NCBI GenBank assembly: GCA_010645155.1
Contig: JAAGOF010000213.1
Span: 731,866 to 795,865 of the forward strand
Reading direction: 5' to 3'
DNA: 64,000 nucleotides
Source: Tigriopus japonicus
Lineage: Eukaryota; Arthropoda; Copepoda; Harpacticoida; Harpacticidae
The notes beneath the pieces were generated by a model. It was not told the origin of the DNA. It worked only from the letters and a program-made list of their open reading frames with translations, and did not search any database. Both the position numbers and the translations under genes were made by a program. How positions within the stretch are numbered: the stretch's first letter is position 1; every line of letters begins with the position of its first letter. Positions 1-11,300 of this stretch are shown here, piece after piece.

Positions 1-1030
1 GCTTTTCGTTGCTTCTCAATGATAAAACCAATTTATGAAGACAGAGCGGAATACAATTTCACATAGGTAAATTGGCGACCCCAACATGCGACTTACCTAA
101 AAAAGCTTACCCAAGAACCAAGTCATATCCCTACAAAATCTACAAAGAAAAAATGCTCTGGTTTGATTTGTCAGAATCAGCTGAATGTTCAACTGAATGT
201 TCTTGACCAATCACCAACATGAACCATCAACACCGTGTGTTAGCCTACGTTTACCAATATCTCTCTAGGGTATCTGGTGATGACTAGAAATACTAGAAGG
301 CAGAGATTGGCATTCAAATCTACGATTGCCCAACCCGGCACGGACTGTCTGTGACGTCATTCATCATGCGTGAAGCCGAAGTTCATGATTAAAGGAACCT
401 TTTCTTCTACGAAACACATCTAAACTATTTCGCCCATTTGATGTTGGTTATTGAAAATCCTCAAGTCTGCTGGAAATGTGTCTAAGGTATTTACCCGATT
501 TGCAAAAAGTGAATTTCAACTAGTGTGGAGTTTAAACAGGGGCCGATTAATTCACATGATCGGGTGATTGACAACAAAATGTCAGTGATGTGAAATCTCG
601 GCTTGTGCAAGTTTTTTCACGGGAGGTGGCAGGGTAGGGTTACCTCTTAGAGAATGGGTGCTTTGCTCTGGTATATGAGCAAACACGAATTTGAGGTTGA
701 TTTGCAACTCTGCTCAGAAGTCACGAAAGTCAGGGATGCCTGGCCTTTTGTCGCTTCCTAAAGAAAAAAAACCTGTTTATGAAGGCTGGTAAACAGTGGG
801 GAATATGATTTCACTTAAGAAAATTGGCAACCCCAGCACCAGGAATATCACTACAAAATCAACAAAGAAGAAGTAAATAGAGGTTTGTTGTTGAACTTCG
901 TTAGAATTAGCTGAATGTTCAACTGAATGCTCTTGACCAATCACCAGCGTGAATCATCGGCACCGTGTGTTAGCCTGCGAATGCCAATATCTATCTTAGT
1001 GTATCTAGTGATGACCAGTTGTAAGGTGTA
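1..1030. repeat. Tandemly arranged dispersed repeat, window left end
   Basis: A module at about 64-300 (from 'taggtaaattgg' to 'caccgtgtgttagcct') recurs at about 800-1020 with a spacing of roughly 740 bp. Between them lies a second module (about 310-720) containing 'ggccgattaattcacatgat' and 'gagaatgggtgctttgctct'. Both modules recur in order b-a at 61690-62480. No coding potential is recognised. It is probably a non-autonomous transposon or a medium-copy repeat; no transposase is visible. Confidence 0.75.
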
Positions 1031-1870
1031 AACTGTATTTCTTGTTTTGGTTTCAACAGGCTGCCCCCGTCTCAATCATAATCAAGACGAGCTTGACGAA
1101 ACGAGTTTTTTTGCATAGATACGAGTCGCGAAGGGACTAGATACACACACCTACCGTGACATCTGTTGGATTCTAATTTTGAGAAGTATGGTTATTGTCG
1201 TCGTTAACACTGGGAGCGCAGTCCATCACGAAAAGTACTATCACATTGCATGTGAGGATTGCTTCCGATTGTGGAAAACAGAGGCTAGCTTTTTAGACGC
1301 TATTAATATTGATCTCAAGATAGGACTTGGAGTACTGAAGTACGAGCTTGAGATCGATTTTTTGCGTCTAAAAACCAACCTCAGGTTTTCAACTACTGAG
1401 GGAGTTCAATCTGATTTTCAATCTGCTCAATCATTTTTGTGCGCCCTACTTTGTTGTAACTGCCAATTTACGTAAAACAGTACACTTGTCTCTTCTGTGT
1501 AAAATGCGTTTGTTCATAGAGAATATCCAATAAGTGACCCTGCTTTTGAAGCCTTCAGACCAGGGGTACAGAGAGTTTTTCACACTATTTTTGTAATGTT
1601 CCAATGCCATAGATGACAGCCCTAAAAGATTAAACTGATTGAAATCAGATTGAACCCCATCAGCATTTTCAACCCTAGCAGGATCATACATGTATGATCC
1701 TGCTACCCTTCTTTGTCCTCTTTTCTTGTCCTCTAGTAACTTACTTACCTACAAAGTACCTACAAAGTTACAAAGTCTACCTACGTACTTTGGCTTTTAC
1801 ATACTGTTGCTCCTGGTCGGCTCAAGTCTTCTATTTTGTTAGGACTTGGGCTCACGCATAGATCCTTTAT
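1031..1870. other. Non-coding stretch, no recognised feature
   Basis: This stretch holds only short open frames (98 aa plus, 81 aa minus) that match no family I recognise and lack splice context. Nothing else can be supported here. Confidence 0.5.
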
Positions 1871-1872
1871 TA

Positions 1873-3245
1873 ATCGCTAGATAACATGCAAGCTTTAGTC
1901 AGGCTGATTTTGGCAAAGGGGGCGGAATGCGTTGAATTTGTGAGGATAATGTCCCCCTTACAATTGTTGAGCGGACAACTATTGTGACCAACCATGTTAA
2001 TCAAGACCACTTTTTTGAAAGTCATTCTTGAAGCCACAAGTTAGTTTTTGTCCATATATGCAATGAATTAAGCCTACATAACGCAAAAGCTTAAATTTGT
2101 GTTTTTCTTACCAGGGACTTATTCAATGTACTGTATTGGCAAAAAAGTTCCTGGTTGAAGTATTCAAATCCAAGGCATGGTCACTTTTTGACGTCTTTGG
2201 GCCTCTTATGCTGCAATTACACGACACGTGTTTTGTCGCATTTTAACAGCACTTATGTGAGTCATATCGGATTTGAGCTACAAATGTGTCACATTTCCGA
2301 CTTGGAACATGTTCTAATTTTATGTGATGTGAAGCACATTTTGTGACGTTTGTGTGCTAAAACGTCATGAGATTGTTTGACGTGACCAAAAACTCAAATC
2401 TCAGTTTAAGACAATATTCATTCATTTGAACTCAACAATCCAATTTACATGTCAAATAAGAAGCTATGTCTCAAATAGAATTTAAAAATTGTTGGTTGAT
2501 CTAAATTTTAGATTATGATCACATCAAGGTTGGATTAAGAAAAGACGCTTTGGTCAACTTGGCTTTTCGAAAGACATCGAGCAGTGTTGCCATATAGGTT
2601 GAAAATCAGAGGTTATGCGCCCTGTAAATTAAAATTTCAATGACTGAAAAAGTAAAAAAGAATACATGAGAATGAAAGCCAAGCAAAATACAAATTAGAA
2701 TATGTCTTTCAACAATAATGAACTTAAAATTGACTTTCAAGTAAAGGGAAACAGCAAATTTTTTACTGGAAAGGTTTGTCTGTTAATAAAAGAAACGCCA
2801 CAAAAGCATAATAAAGTCATATCTTATGACGTGGATAAGTATAACACATTCATTAACCAATCTTGCAACTTTCAACACGTTTCCGTGTGTCAATAAAATT
2901 TTATTATATGGAAGCCCTGACGGTGAGCTCTAGGGTGCAAAAAAACATGTTCCAAGTCGGAAGTGTGATACATTTGTAGCTCAAATGCGATGTGACTCAC
3001 ATAAGTGCCGTTAAAATGCGACAAAACATGTGTCGTGTAATTGCAGCATTAAGAAAGTGACTATTAGCAAAAGCCAAAAATGACCCAAAAGCAGTGCTTA
3101 ATTCCACTTTTGATTCATCAATTGCACGATTGTCATTTGCCTGGTCAGACATTTCAAGTGTTCCTGCACTTTTGTGCGCTCAACAATTGGCGACAGGTGA
3201 CACTTTAGTACAATAACACTCCCTCTAGTATTTAATAGACCTCAA
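1873..3245 (+). repeat. Dispersed repeat (family 'ctagat...'), interrupted copy
   Basis: The sequence at 1873-2208 plus 3049-3245 corresponds to the reverse complement of 16080-16640. Shared landmarks include 'aggctgattt(t)ggca', 'agtttttgtccat' and 'attccctctaatattt' variants. A more diverged relative lies at about 12100-12710. The three copies are old and lack coding capacity. This copy is interrupted by the 840-bp element at 2209-3048, and the copy at 16.3 kb gives the uninterrupted sequence across the junction. Confidence 0.75.
2209..3048. mobile_element. Non-autonomous inverted-repeat DNA transposon with 3-bp TTA duplication
   Basis: The ends are long imperfect terminal inverted repeats of about 120 bp, starting TGCTGCAATTACACGACAC on the left and its complement on the right. 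The element is flanked by TTA on both sides (2206-2208 and 3049-3051). A 3-bp TTA/TWA target duplication is typical of the PIF/Harbinger superfamily, which is the likely origin. The interior has one 64-codon frame of no recognisable family, so it is probably a MITE-like derivative. The related repeat at 16.3 kb lacks the insert. Confidence 0.8.
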
Positions 3246-3249
3246 TGGG

Positions 3250-5690
3250 CTCATGATGGCCAATTAGAGATGTTTGGCTTTAAAGAATTGAGGTTCCTCT
3301 AGATTACTTAATGGCATTTGAGGAAGAATCAACTCTTCAGGATCATTTAGTTCAGAGATTAGAGGTCCCTAGGAAACCCCAGTGAATTGTTGATTTATGA
3401 ATTAGCGTCAAACTTGCAACAGAAATTGAGTCGAGAGTGAACAAGCAAATGCACTTTCTACACTTTTGGTGTATCTGCGCCCATATTCAGTTTGAACAAT
3501 TTCAACCAATAGATGTCGTGGCAAGTTTGTGAGTCTTTAGATATATTACATCGGCCCTAGCCGTCTTTGCTTTTTGAACGCGGAGAAAATAAACCTTTAG
3601 CTTATGCAAGCTTCCTGTACAGCAATTCTTCTTGTTATGATACTGTCGCTCAATTAGCTGATGCATAGTCAATCCACCCACACCACGTCTCCTCCCTATT
3701 TCGCCCAAATTTTTGACGTATTTTGACCTTGCAAACTTTTGGTTTGCGATTTTTGGAGAACACTGAAAATCTTAACATATGAACAGATTTTTAAGTTCAA
3801 ATCCAGACAAACAATACTTCTGAGCGTTAAAGAGCATCTTATTTTTCTGCGAGCTATTTGATATAAAATATCGAGTGTTTGCTGATCAATCAATGCATGC
3901 TTTTTGTGAGTTTTGTTATCTTTAAAACAAAGTCTGTACTGCAGGTGTCAAATTTTATCCTTATAAGTAGAATTGGAGATAAGACACAAGTTCAACATGA
4001 ACTTGGAATTGCAACTTAATGCGAAAATTGGTACCCTTTCAAAAATAGAAAACTGTCTACACATTAAAGCTCAATTTAATTCCTTTTGTCAATATTTTCT
4101 AAAGAACCAATCTAAAAACATCCTTGAAGTTATTATGCCTTCTCGGACAAATTCAGAGGTAAATCCTTGGGGTGAAATCACTAATACTTCATAGATTTCT
4201 TGACTACCATGTTAGATTTGTCTAGGATCTATATCTATGAGGCTAAAACAAATGCAAAAACTGTTTTGTGACCAATGACAAGGAGACCGTCTTTGCAGTG
4301 TTTTACAAAGTTTTTTGCCGAAATATTTCATGATTAACAAATTATTTTGCATTGCTTATGTTTTACCGGAAAAGGGCCAAACTAAAAATGGAGAAAATCT
4401 GTGAAAAATTGAAAGGGTTATTAAGACAAATTGATCGTGTCTTTTCCTTCACATTTTTCAACCTCAAATGGTTTTGATTAATGTTATTAATAGAAAAAGC
4501 GTGTCCAGATTTTGTCTTCCTTGGATTAACGGATTAATCGATAAATCCATTAGAATTGGATTAACCTGTTCATCCGTTTTGTGAGACGGATTAATCGAAC
4601 AAAATCAAGAACGATGTTTTTTTATGTTTAATCGTGTATTGTTTGAAGCCATTTTCATTGATCTCGTTATCACTAATCCGAAAACTTCGGTTTCGTTGCT
4701 ATATTATTCAGTTTAAGAATTAATCCATTGTATTGGATTAATCCGGATTAATCCGGATTAATTTTGTTTCCTTAATCCGAAATTTCGAAATTCGGATAAA
4801 CCCGATAAGCCTTAGTCCAGTTAAAACTTTAAAAAGATTTGCAAGTACATGAATACATTAAATTCATCCTTTTACACAATGCTGACAACTTTGAAAGTTT
4901 CTTGAACGACGTTTTCAATTCTTAGTTGAAATTTTGATTGACAATAAATCTCTATTAAAGCCTTCACATATGAATAAACTAATTCTGTTTTTATGCATTG
5001 CCTATGTCTGCCTACTTTCGTACATTGTACACGACGTTCAGTTCAATGCAATCAAGCCGTTTGTCAACATCAAGACCTCGTTTTAGTCCGTCACTCGTTT
5101 TGTTCGTTTTCCCCCGTGCGACGTTTGTTTCCCATTGTTGACGCTCTCTATAACTGAATCTATGGTTCCAAGGAGTATTCGTCGATGTTGCTCTGTTCCA
5201 ATGTGCGGAAAAAGAAAGGCCACAGTCGCATTTTGGTCTTCATTCAACCCGTTTGAAGAGTGTCAGTGATTCGTACTTCCCCCAAACATGTTTTATTCAG
5301 GCAAGTGGCATCGTACGTTTTTCTTTGGTTTTACGCAATTGATGTTCCATTTAACACAAATTTCCCAAAGAACTATACAAGGTTGTAAACTTGAAAATGG
5401 CCACTTTAGTGGCAATGAGGAAATCTGCCTTCTCGCTACCCGTTTCAATCATTGAGGATGAACCTGACCGTTTCTAACAACATGAATCTTAGATTTGCAA
5501 TTGCATGTTTTGAGGTGGCCACTTTTGATATTTGTAGAAATGATAAGCCAAAGAAAAATATAATTCTCGATAACATTCAATGATGAAAAAAATCAGTACC
5601 TGAGAATTCTAATTGAGCGCACAAAAAAGCCAAGATGGCAGGGTGAAGTCTTGGGGTGTCCATTTCAAACCGTTCAGACGTAAAGGTTAT
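3250..5690. other. Non-coding stretch with GGATTAAT-rich segment and THAP-like scrap
   Basis: At 4510-4800 there is a cluster of GGATTAAT / ATTAATCC motifs, including three near-tandem 'ccggattaat' units near 4740-4765. A similar cluster occurs at 15880-15950, so this is likely the subterminal part of a repeat family. At 5161-5265 a short frame beginning MVPRSIRRCC with a C-x4-C pattern resembles the start of a THAP zinc finger, but it stops after about 35 codons. No gene is supported. Confidence 0.4.
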
Positions 5691-5694
5691 GGTG

Positions 5695-5885
5695 CTAGAT
5701 TGTAATATCATTGGTCAGAGAAATGGGTTATAATTATTCGGGAGTGATTTATCTCCGGCTTCAAAAATTGGAGCCACAAGAGCTACTTTTAATGAAAAGG
5801 GAAATTCACCCTGATCCAAGATGCAAAGCATCAAGTAAAAGAAAACAGGGACAAGGATCTGCGAGTATTTCATCAGAAACTTGAA
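5695..5885 (-). mobile_element. LINE reverse-transcriptase fragment
   Basis: On the minus strand the conceptual translation (FLMKYSQILVPVF, then LDQGEFPFSLKVALVAPIF and AGDKSLPNNY) matches the N-terminal part of the RT domain of the larger LINE at 40.7-43.6 kb. The fragment is about 190 bp and ends in stops soon after the NNY motif. It is a 5'- and 3'-truncated relic of the same Jockey/CR1-like family. Confidence 0.8.
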
Positions 5886-5889
5886 ACGC

Positions 5890-8370
5890 GATTGGCTTGT
5901 TCATAGAACCAAACAGTTAAATAGTGAAGCGAAGAAGCCACGAAAAAAAACTGCTGAATTACTTTGCTTTTATGTACTGACTGCACGAGGGTCTCGAAAG
6001 CAAGAACCGGACTGACCTTTTTACACAAAAGGTGATTGTTAGTATCGTTCCTTTGAAGCAGGGGGATCATTTTTTGACTAGTTTTGAGACAAGTTTTGAA
6101 GGATGGGTTTTCAGATATGGTTCACCATTTTTTCACGGTACGAGTTGAAAGTGAGCGATTTCGTTATGGGCCTAAGCAACCTATAGGTCTAGGGATGGAA
6201 GCACATTGGGGAAAGATCATTGCCGGTAACTTGGGAAGCAGAACTATTTAAATAAACCGAGAAGAAGAAAACAACGAACAAATCCTTGCCAAGCACAAAC
6301 TGTTTCAGCCAGGCCTTGTGTCCATCATGAACTTTAGAGTGTGTTTGACTAAATCAAAAATCCGTACACCAGAGAACATTCAGAGTACGGACAATTTAGT
6401 GATAATGATGGTTGTCACATCTCTAAAAATGGTTGGATAATATAGTAATTTCAAGGTTGTGACTAAGTTATACTAGTAGATGAACAAAAAGTATATTTTT
6501 AGAGAATAAAGGACTTCGCTTCGTGTCTATGTTTGTGACTCTGACTTTTTCTCCCTGCCGAAATTTGGCTAAAATCGAAAATAAGGCGACATAAGGAGTA
6601 AAACCATACGTATCTTGAAAGTTGTTTTGCGCCGCATCTTTTTGAGCTTTATGCATTTTTTCTGAGATCAACCATTTTCGAGTTACGGACATGTTTTCCG
6701 TTCCGTTTCTCATGAATCACCGGTGGACTCTATTCTCATTCAATTATTTCCATTGTCAAAATGTGTGTGACAACCTAAGTTGTTCGATTATTCAAAAAAT
6801 ACAAGCAATGGGCAAAAACAGCGACACTGCAATTTCTGGTCCCATCAGTATTCCTGACAATGCTTGTAAATGCTGGCATTCATGATTTTTATGTAAAAAT
6901 CATGTTTTTTGTCATCAAATTGGCACGCAAGAAAAGGACGTTGAATCGCCTTTCCTACGTTATTTCGAATCCAAGAAGTATAAAATTATAGTTGTACGCA
7001 ATGTGGTTTAATTATCCTGCATTGTTGAGCCTATGTAAGTAACAACGATAGCTACATAAATATATCGAATTTGCTTCTCCAAACGTGGTTCATGTAAGCG
7101 ATAGGGTTTTATTCCATGGATTCCATGGATCATGAGCCTTGTTCTTATCCCTTAAGGGTGCAAAAGCAGAATTTCGGTTTGGGATTGGACTGTTTAATAT
7201 CCCACCATGCCTCACCTTTTAGGATTGACCAATGAGCCTCAATGAAGGGTTTTAGCCCAAGCTTAAAAGTTCGACCATAGATGGGGCGAAAGAGGGGGCA
7301 AGTACTATGCACTAAATTCGCAAGACTTTTCTCTACACTTGCCCTGCCATCTCCGCCATCCAAATTCGTCTATTTTAAGCTTGGCTTAAAATCCTTCATT
7401 AGACCTGACAAGACACACTGAATGTACTAAAAACGCCAAAGATTACACTGGGCCCGTTGACCCTGTATATCCACCCACAATCCAAATTGGCCAAAGTGTT
7501 GCCGAACGCCAAACTTGTAGAAACACCGACAACCTAGATCATCCATTGAGGGAGACAATCATATTTGAAATTCACCTTCCTTAATTATGTTCTGGTACAA
7601 ACTTTCAGCCATTATTGCTCTTTGTCAACATTATTCACGTACGAGTAAATGCCGTACCACTACATAGGGGCCAAAGGCGAACCGGGAAAGAAAGCATTTG
7701 GGTGGGGGACGGAAATTGAAATGCAAGCACCCAATTTCAGTGGTCTTTGGGGAAGGGGGCTTCTCGTACAAGGTATGGTTTGCTCGCACAGTCGTCATGA
7801 ATGGGCGTTTGAAACATGAACACAAGGTGAAGAAAACCATATCCTGGCTGACGTCAGTCCTTGGGGAGGTTTGTTTTCTTTGGTGACCCAAGAAAAGCTG
7901 TGTTAGAGTGAGGGTCCGCAGATATTTAATTGAAAGTCAAAACCTATTGTTGTGAAATGACCCCGAGTCATTTGTCGTAAGGTCTCTGAAAGAGTGTTTT
8001 TTTCCGGTGGGTGACGTCAAAGCCGTGAATCAATTAATTCTAAAGGCATCGAAAGAACGAGAGAGGCCCTTTTCATGCCTCCTCGACGGTTTTTTGTCAG
8101 TGGGTCGTCGGGTGAGAAAATATTGACATACTTGGTTGCCTCATGCAAGAGGGGTTATTTCATCAGAATAATAATATATGTCATCCCCCTTTTCCATGGC
8201 TTATACCTAGATCCTAGGGATCAGTCTGAATCAACAGCGTTTTTCCATAAAGATTGGATCCGAGCGGCTTTGACAACCCAACAAAGAGCTTTGACATGAG
8301 GCAAATATGGATCCAATGCCTTAAAACACCCCTATCTACAATATTTATCGAACTTTCCAGGCTGATCCAG
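5890..8370. other. Intergenic / 5' flank of Pvr, no gene recognised
   Basis: Only short unrelated open frames are present. An imperfect inverted repeat pairs about 7240-7268 with 7373-7402 (arms around 'gggttttagcccaagcttaaaa'), a possible foldback remnant. The 5' UTR and promoter of Pvr must lie here or further upstream, but I can identify no diagnostic promoter element. Confidence 0.4.
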
Positions 8371-8373
8371 ACC

Positions 8374-11300
8374 ATGGCTTGTCGTCACGTTCCTCTTGTC
8401 GTGGTACAAATGCTCGTGGTCGCTTTGTTTAGACAAGATTTGGCCTTAAGTGATTCCCCAACGTCGTATGAGGCTCGTGATACCCTCCAGATTCTCACAC
8501 GAGGCCTTAAGAATCTGTCGGATCAACAATCAGAATCTCAAGCCTTTGAAGGCCAAGTTGGACATGGCTTCGCTCTCTTATGTTTCTCGAGTACTTCACC
8601 ACCCAAATGGGATTCCACAGCTGAACGGACGCAAAAGTGGGTAAGAATCCTTCTTTAATTACGTAGCTCAGAAGAGAGCCTTATTTTCTCACTGTCGGTT
8701 AAAATTGACACGACACGCAATTGAGTGTGGAGAGAAAACATGGAAATGCCCAACTAGATGATGAAATTATGGGCTGAAGCTTCCTTTTGTGGACATTTTA
8801 GCCTCTAGTCCCTCCTGTGAGGTGTAGCATTACCCAATGGGTAAATATTGTGGGTAATTATTGACAATGGATGGAGCACACTCTCGCCAATCGAAAAGAT
8901 GACTTTCCAAGAAGAAAGTTACGGACTTTTCCCCTAAAACATTTTATTTCAAACATCATTGATCCATCTCAAAATGTTTAACAAAAATATAAAGCAAATC
9001 CCTTTAGCAACCACTTAAACCTCAATTTAACTTTTCTGTCCTTGGCAATCCCTCGCACATACGTACATACATGTAACACCCCAATATGATAGTGTCTGCA
9101 CAGCTGCGAATTGAGGCGTCATATTTCCCTCGTAAGCCATAAAACATCGCCCCAAAACGACGGGTAGATTTTGAGCTACAAGCTAGGCCCTTGGGGATCA
9201 AAGAAAGCGATAAAACATCGTTTCTGTCTCTGTACACTGAACGAGTCCAAGTCTAACAAGAGTCCCTTCATAACTAACGAGGCTCCCCATATTTATAGTA
9301 TCATTCATATTGACTCTATCACGCGTGAGAAAATTTTGGTTATCAATCAAACAGGTTGGACAAAACGACAAGGATAAATGATGGAAACCTCTTCCTGTAT
9401 CTTGAAGGTCTGGAGGGAGAGGGAATGTAAAAGCATAACTGGGTATGATGTTGTGAATTCATTCTCTCAAGTATTTATCTTTCAAAGTTCCATGTATTCC
9501 ATGGGAATTGGGTTATCTATCTTATCTTAGTCTATGGAATCTGTGATATTGAGCGAGTAGCACTCAGAAAGAGAACAAGCAACAATGATTAATATGAGAA
9601 GCCTCTCAAATGGAATTGGAACCTTAAACAAATGAGCTTCCCAAAGGAAACAATAGCCTTTTGGATGTCAGTCGTCTGAGTCACCAATGCTTTTTGTCCT
9701 ACATTTGACTGCGTTTTACTCTCCATGTACCGGGTTAACCCTTCAAAAAATGTTAGCTATTACGCCCTTATCAGCACCTCTTGCGGTCAAATTGAAACAT
9801 TGTTGCCAGCTTGTGGAGTGAAAGTTAATGCCACCTTTTCGCAAAAGTACAGGATTTTTCCCTCATGTATTTATTTCTTTGTAGTGGCATTGTATTATCA
9901 AAATTACACATTTTGGAGAAATTTTATTGTGAAGAAGATGAACGTTTTCCCAAAGAGTGGCATTACGAATGACCATCTGGCAGCTATGTCTCGATCTAGA
10001 GACTCTTTATCTCGATCTATAAACAATCAATGTTAACATTTGTAGGGTTCATTGTGATGAAACAGATTTTAATTTCGAAAAACAGTTGATGATGACTGAA
10101 GCACTTGTTTTTGTTCTTAGTGTGGGCAAGAACCTTGTCAATGAAGGACTCTGATGGTCGTCAAGAAAATGAGGAATCCTGATCGAATCTTAAAGATGAA
10201 AATTGGTCGACAAAATCTTGGTCACTCTTAAAACAGCTCTTGTAAAACAAAATGAATCCTCTCAAATAGAGGCAAAAGTGGGGTGGAAATCCAAGAAGTC
10301 CCAAAGTTCAGGGTCAGCTGGTGGTTGAAGAGCGAGATACTCAGCTGACCTTCCTCCATGAAACTTGTAAACTTCTTGCTCCACAGAAAAAAATATCGTT
10401 TTCAAAAAAACGTAAAAATGGTGGATGAAAATGTTCACTTCATGAAGGACAAATAACCTTTCTGAACCGGAAACATTTCTGTAGATGATTAAAATAGGGA
10501 AAATAAAAGTCAATCCCAACTACAACAACTAGAAATATGAAAAGGGAAATCGTTTTCCTCCTTTACTACTCTTTCTAAAACTCTTTTGCCTTGTCACCAA
10601 GGAGAACAAAAGAATTGGTTTCCGTAGTTACCGGATTTGAATGTAAGATTAAGAAGGTTATGAATTTAAGCAGAGCAGACAAGAGGACAATAATAACAGA
10701 GTACGTTCATAAAGTGCGCCATCTAGTGGATTTCATGCGGCAACAGCTTGCAGTTCCCATGATACACATATTTTTGAAGATTGCAACGGTCATTCATCTT
10801 TTTTGGACAAACTTAAGTGCCTAAAATGTTGATGGCGGAACTCCAAATAGAACTTTAGTGTTTTTCTGATGAATTTTGGCATAGATCATGCTTAATTACC
10901 TCTTCAGTAGTCAGACTTCCATGCCAATTTGAAAGGGATTTTATCAAAAATTTCAACCAAAAACCACCACACGTCCATTAACAGTACTCAGTCATCATCT
11001 GAGGCACTTTAGTTTGTCCAAAACTGATGGTTGACCGTTGCAATCTTCAAAAATATGTGTATCATGGGAACTGCGAGCGGTTGCCGCATGAAATCCACTA
11101 GATGGCGCACTTTATGACCGTACTCCGTTACTCTAGAGCAGACAACTGACCATATATTACGTTTCCGGGACATGTAGTACGGTCCTTCAACAAACAGCTG
11201 ACTGGGAGGTCACCGTTCTAGTACAGCCCCCAATATTAAACCCTGACACAATGGTGATCCATATTCGAATTTGCAATAAATACTGGACCAAGAGGCACGG

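Noticed and set aside
1179..1475. 98-codon plus-strand ORF as a gene
   Set aside because: No family resemblance, no splice or polyadenylation context, and it lies between repeats.
5161..5265. THAP-domain gene
   Set aside because: Only about 35 codons resemble a THAP start and no continuation or splice partner is visible.
8254..8373. Upstream in-frame extension of the first Pvr exon to an ATG at 8254
   Set aside because: The extension has no signal-peptide character, whereas the ATG at 8374 has good context and directly starts a hydrophobic leader.
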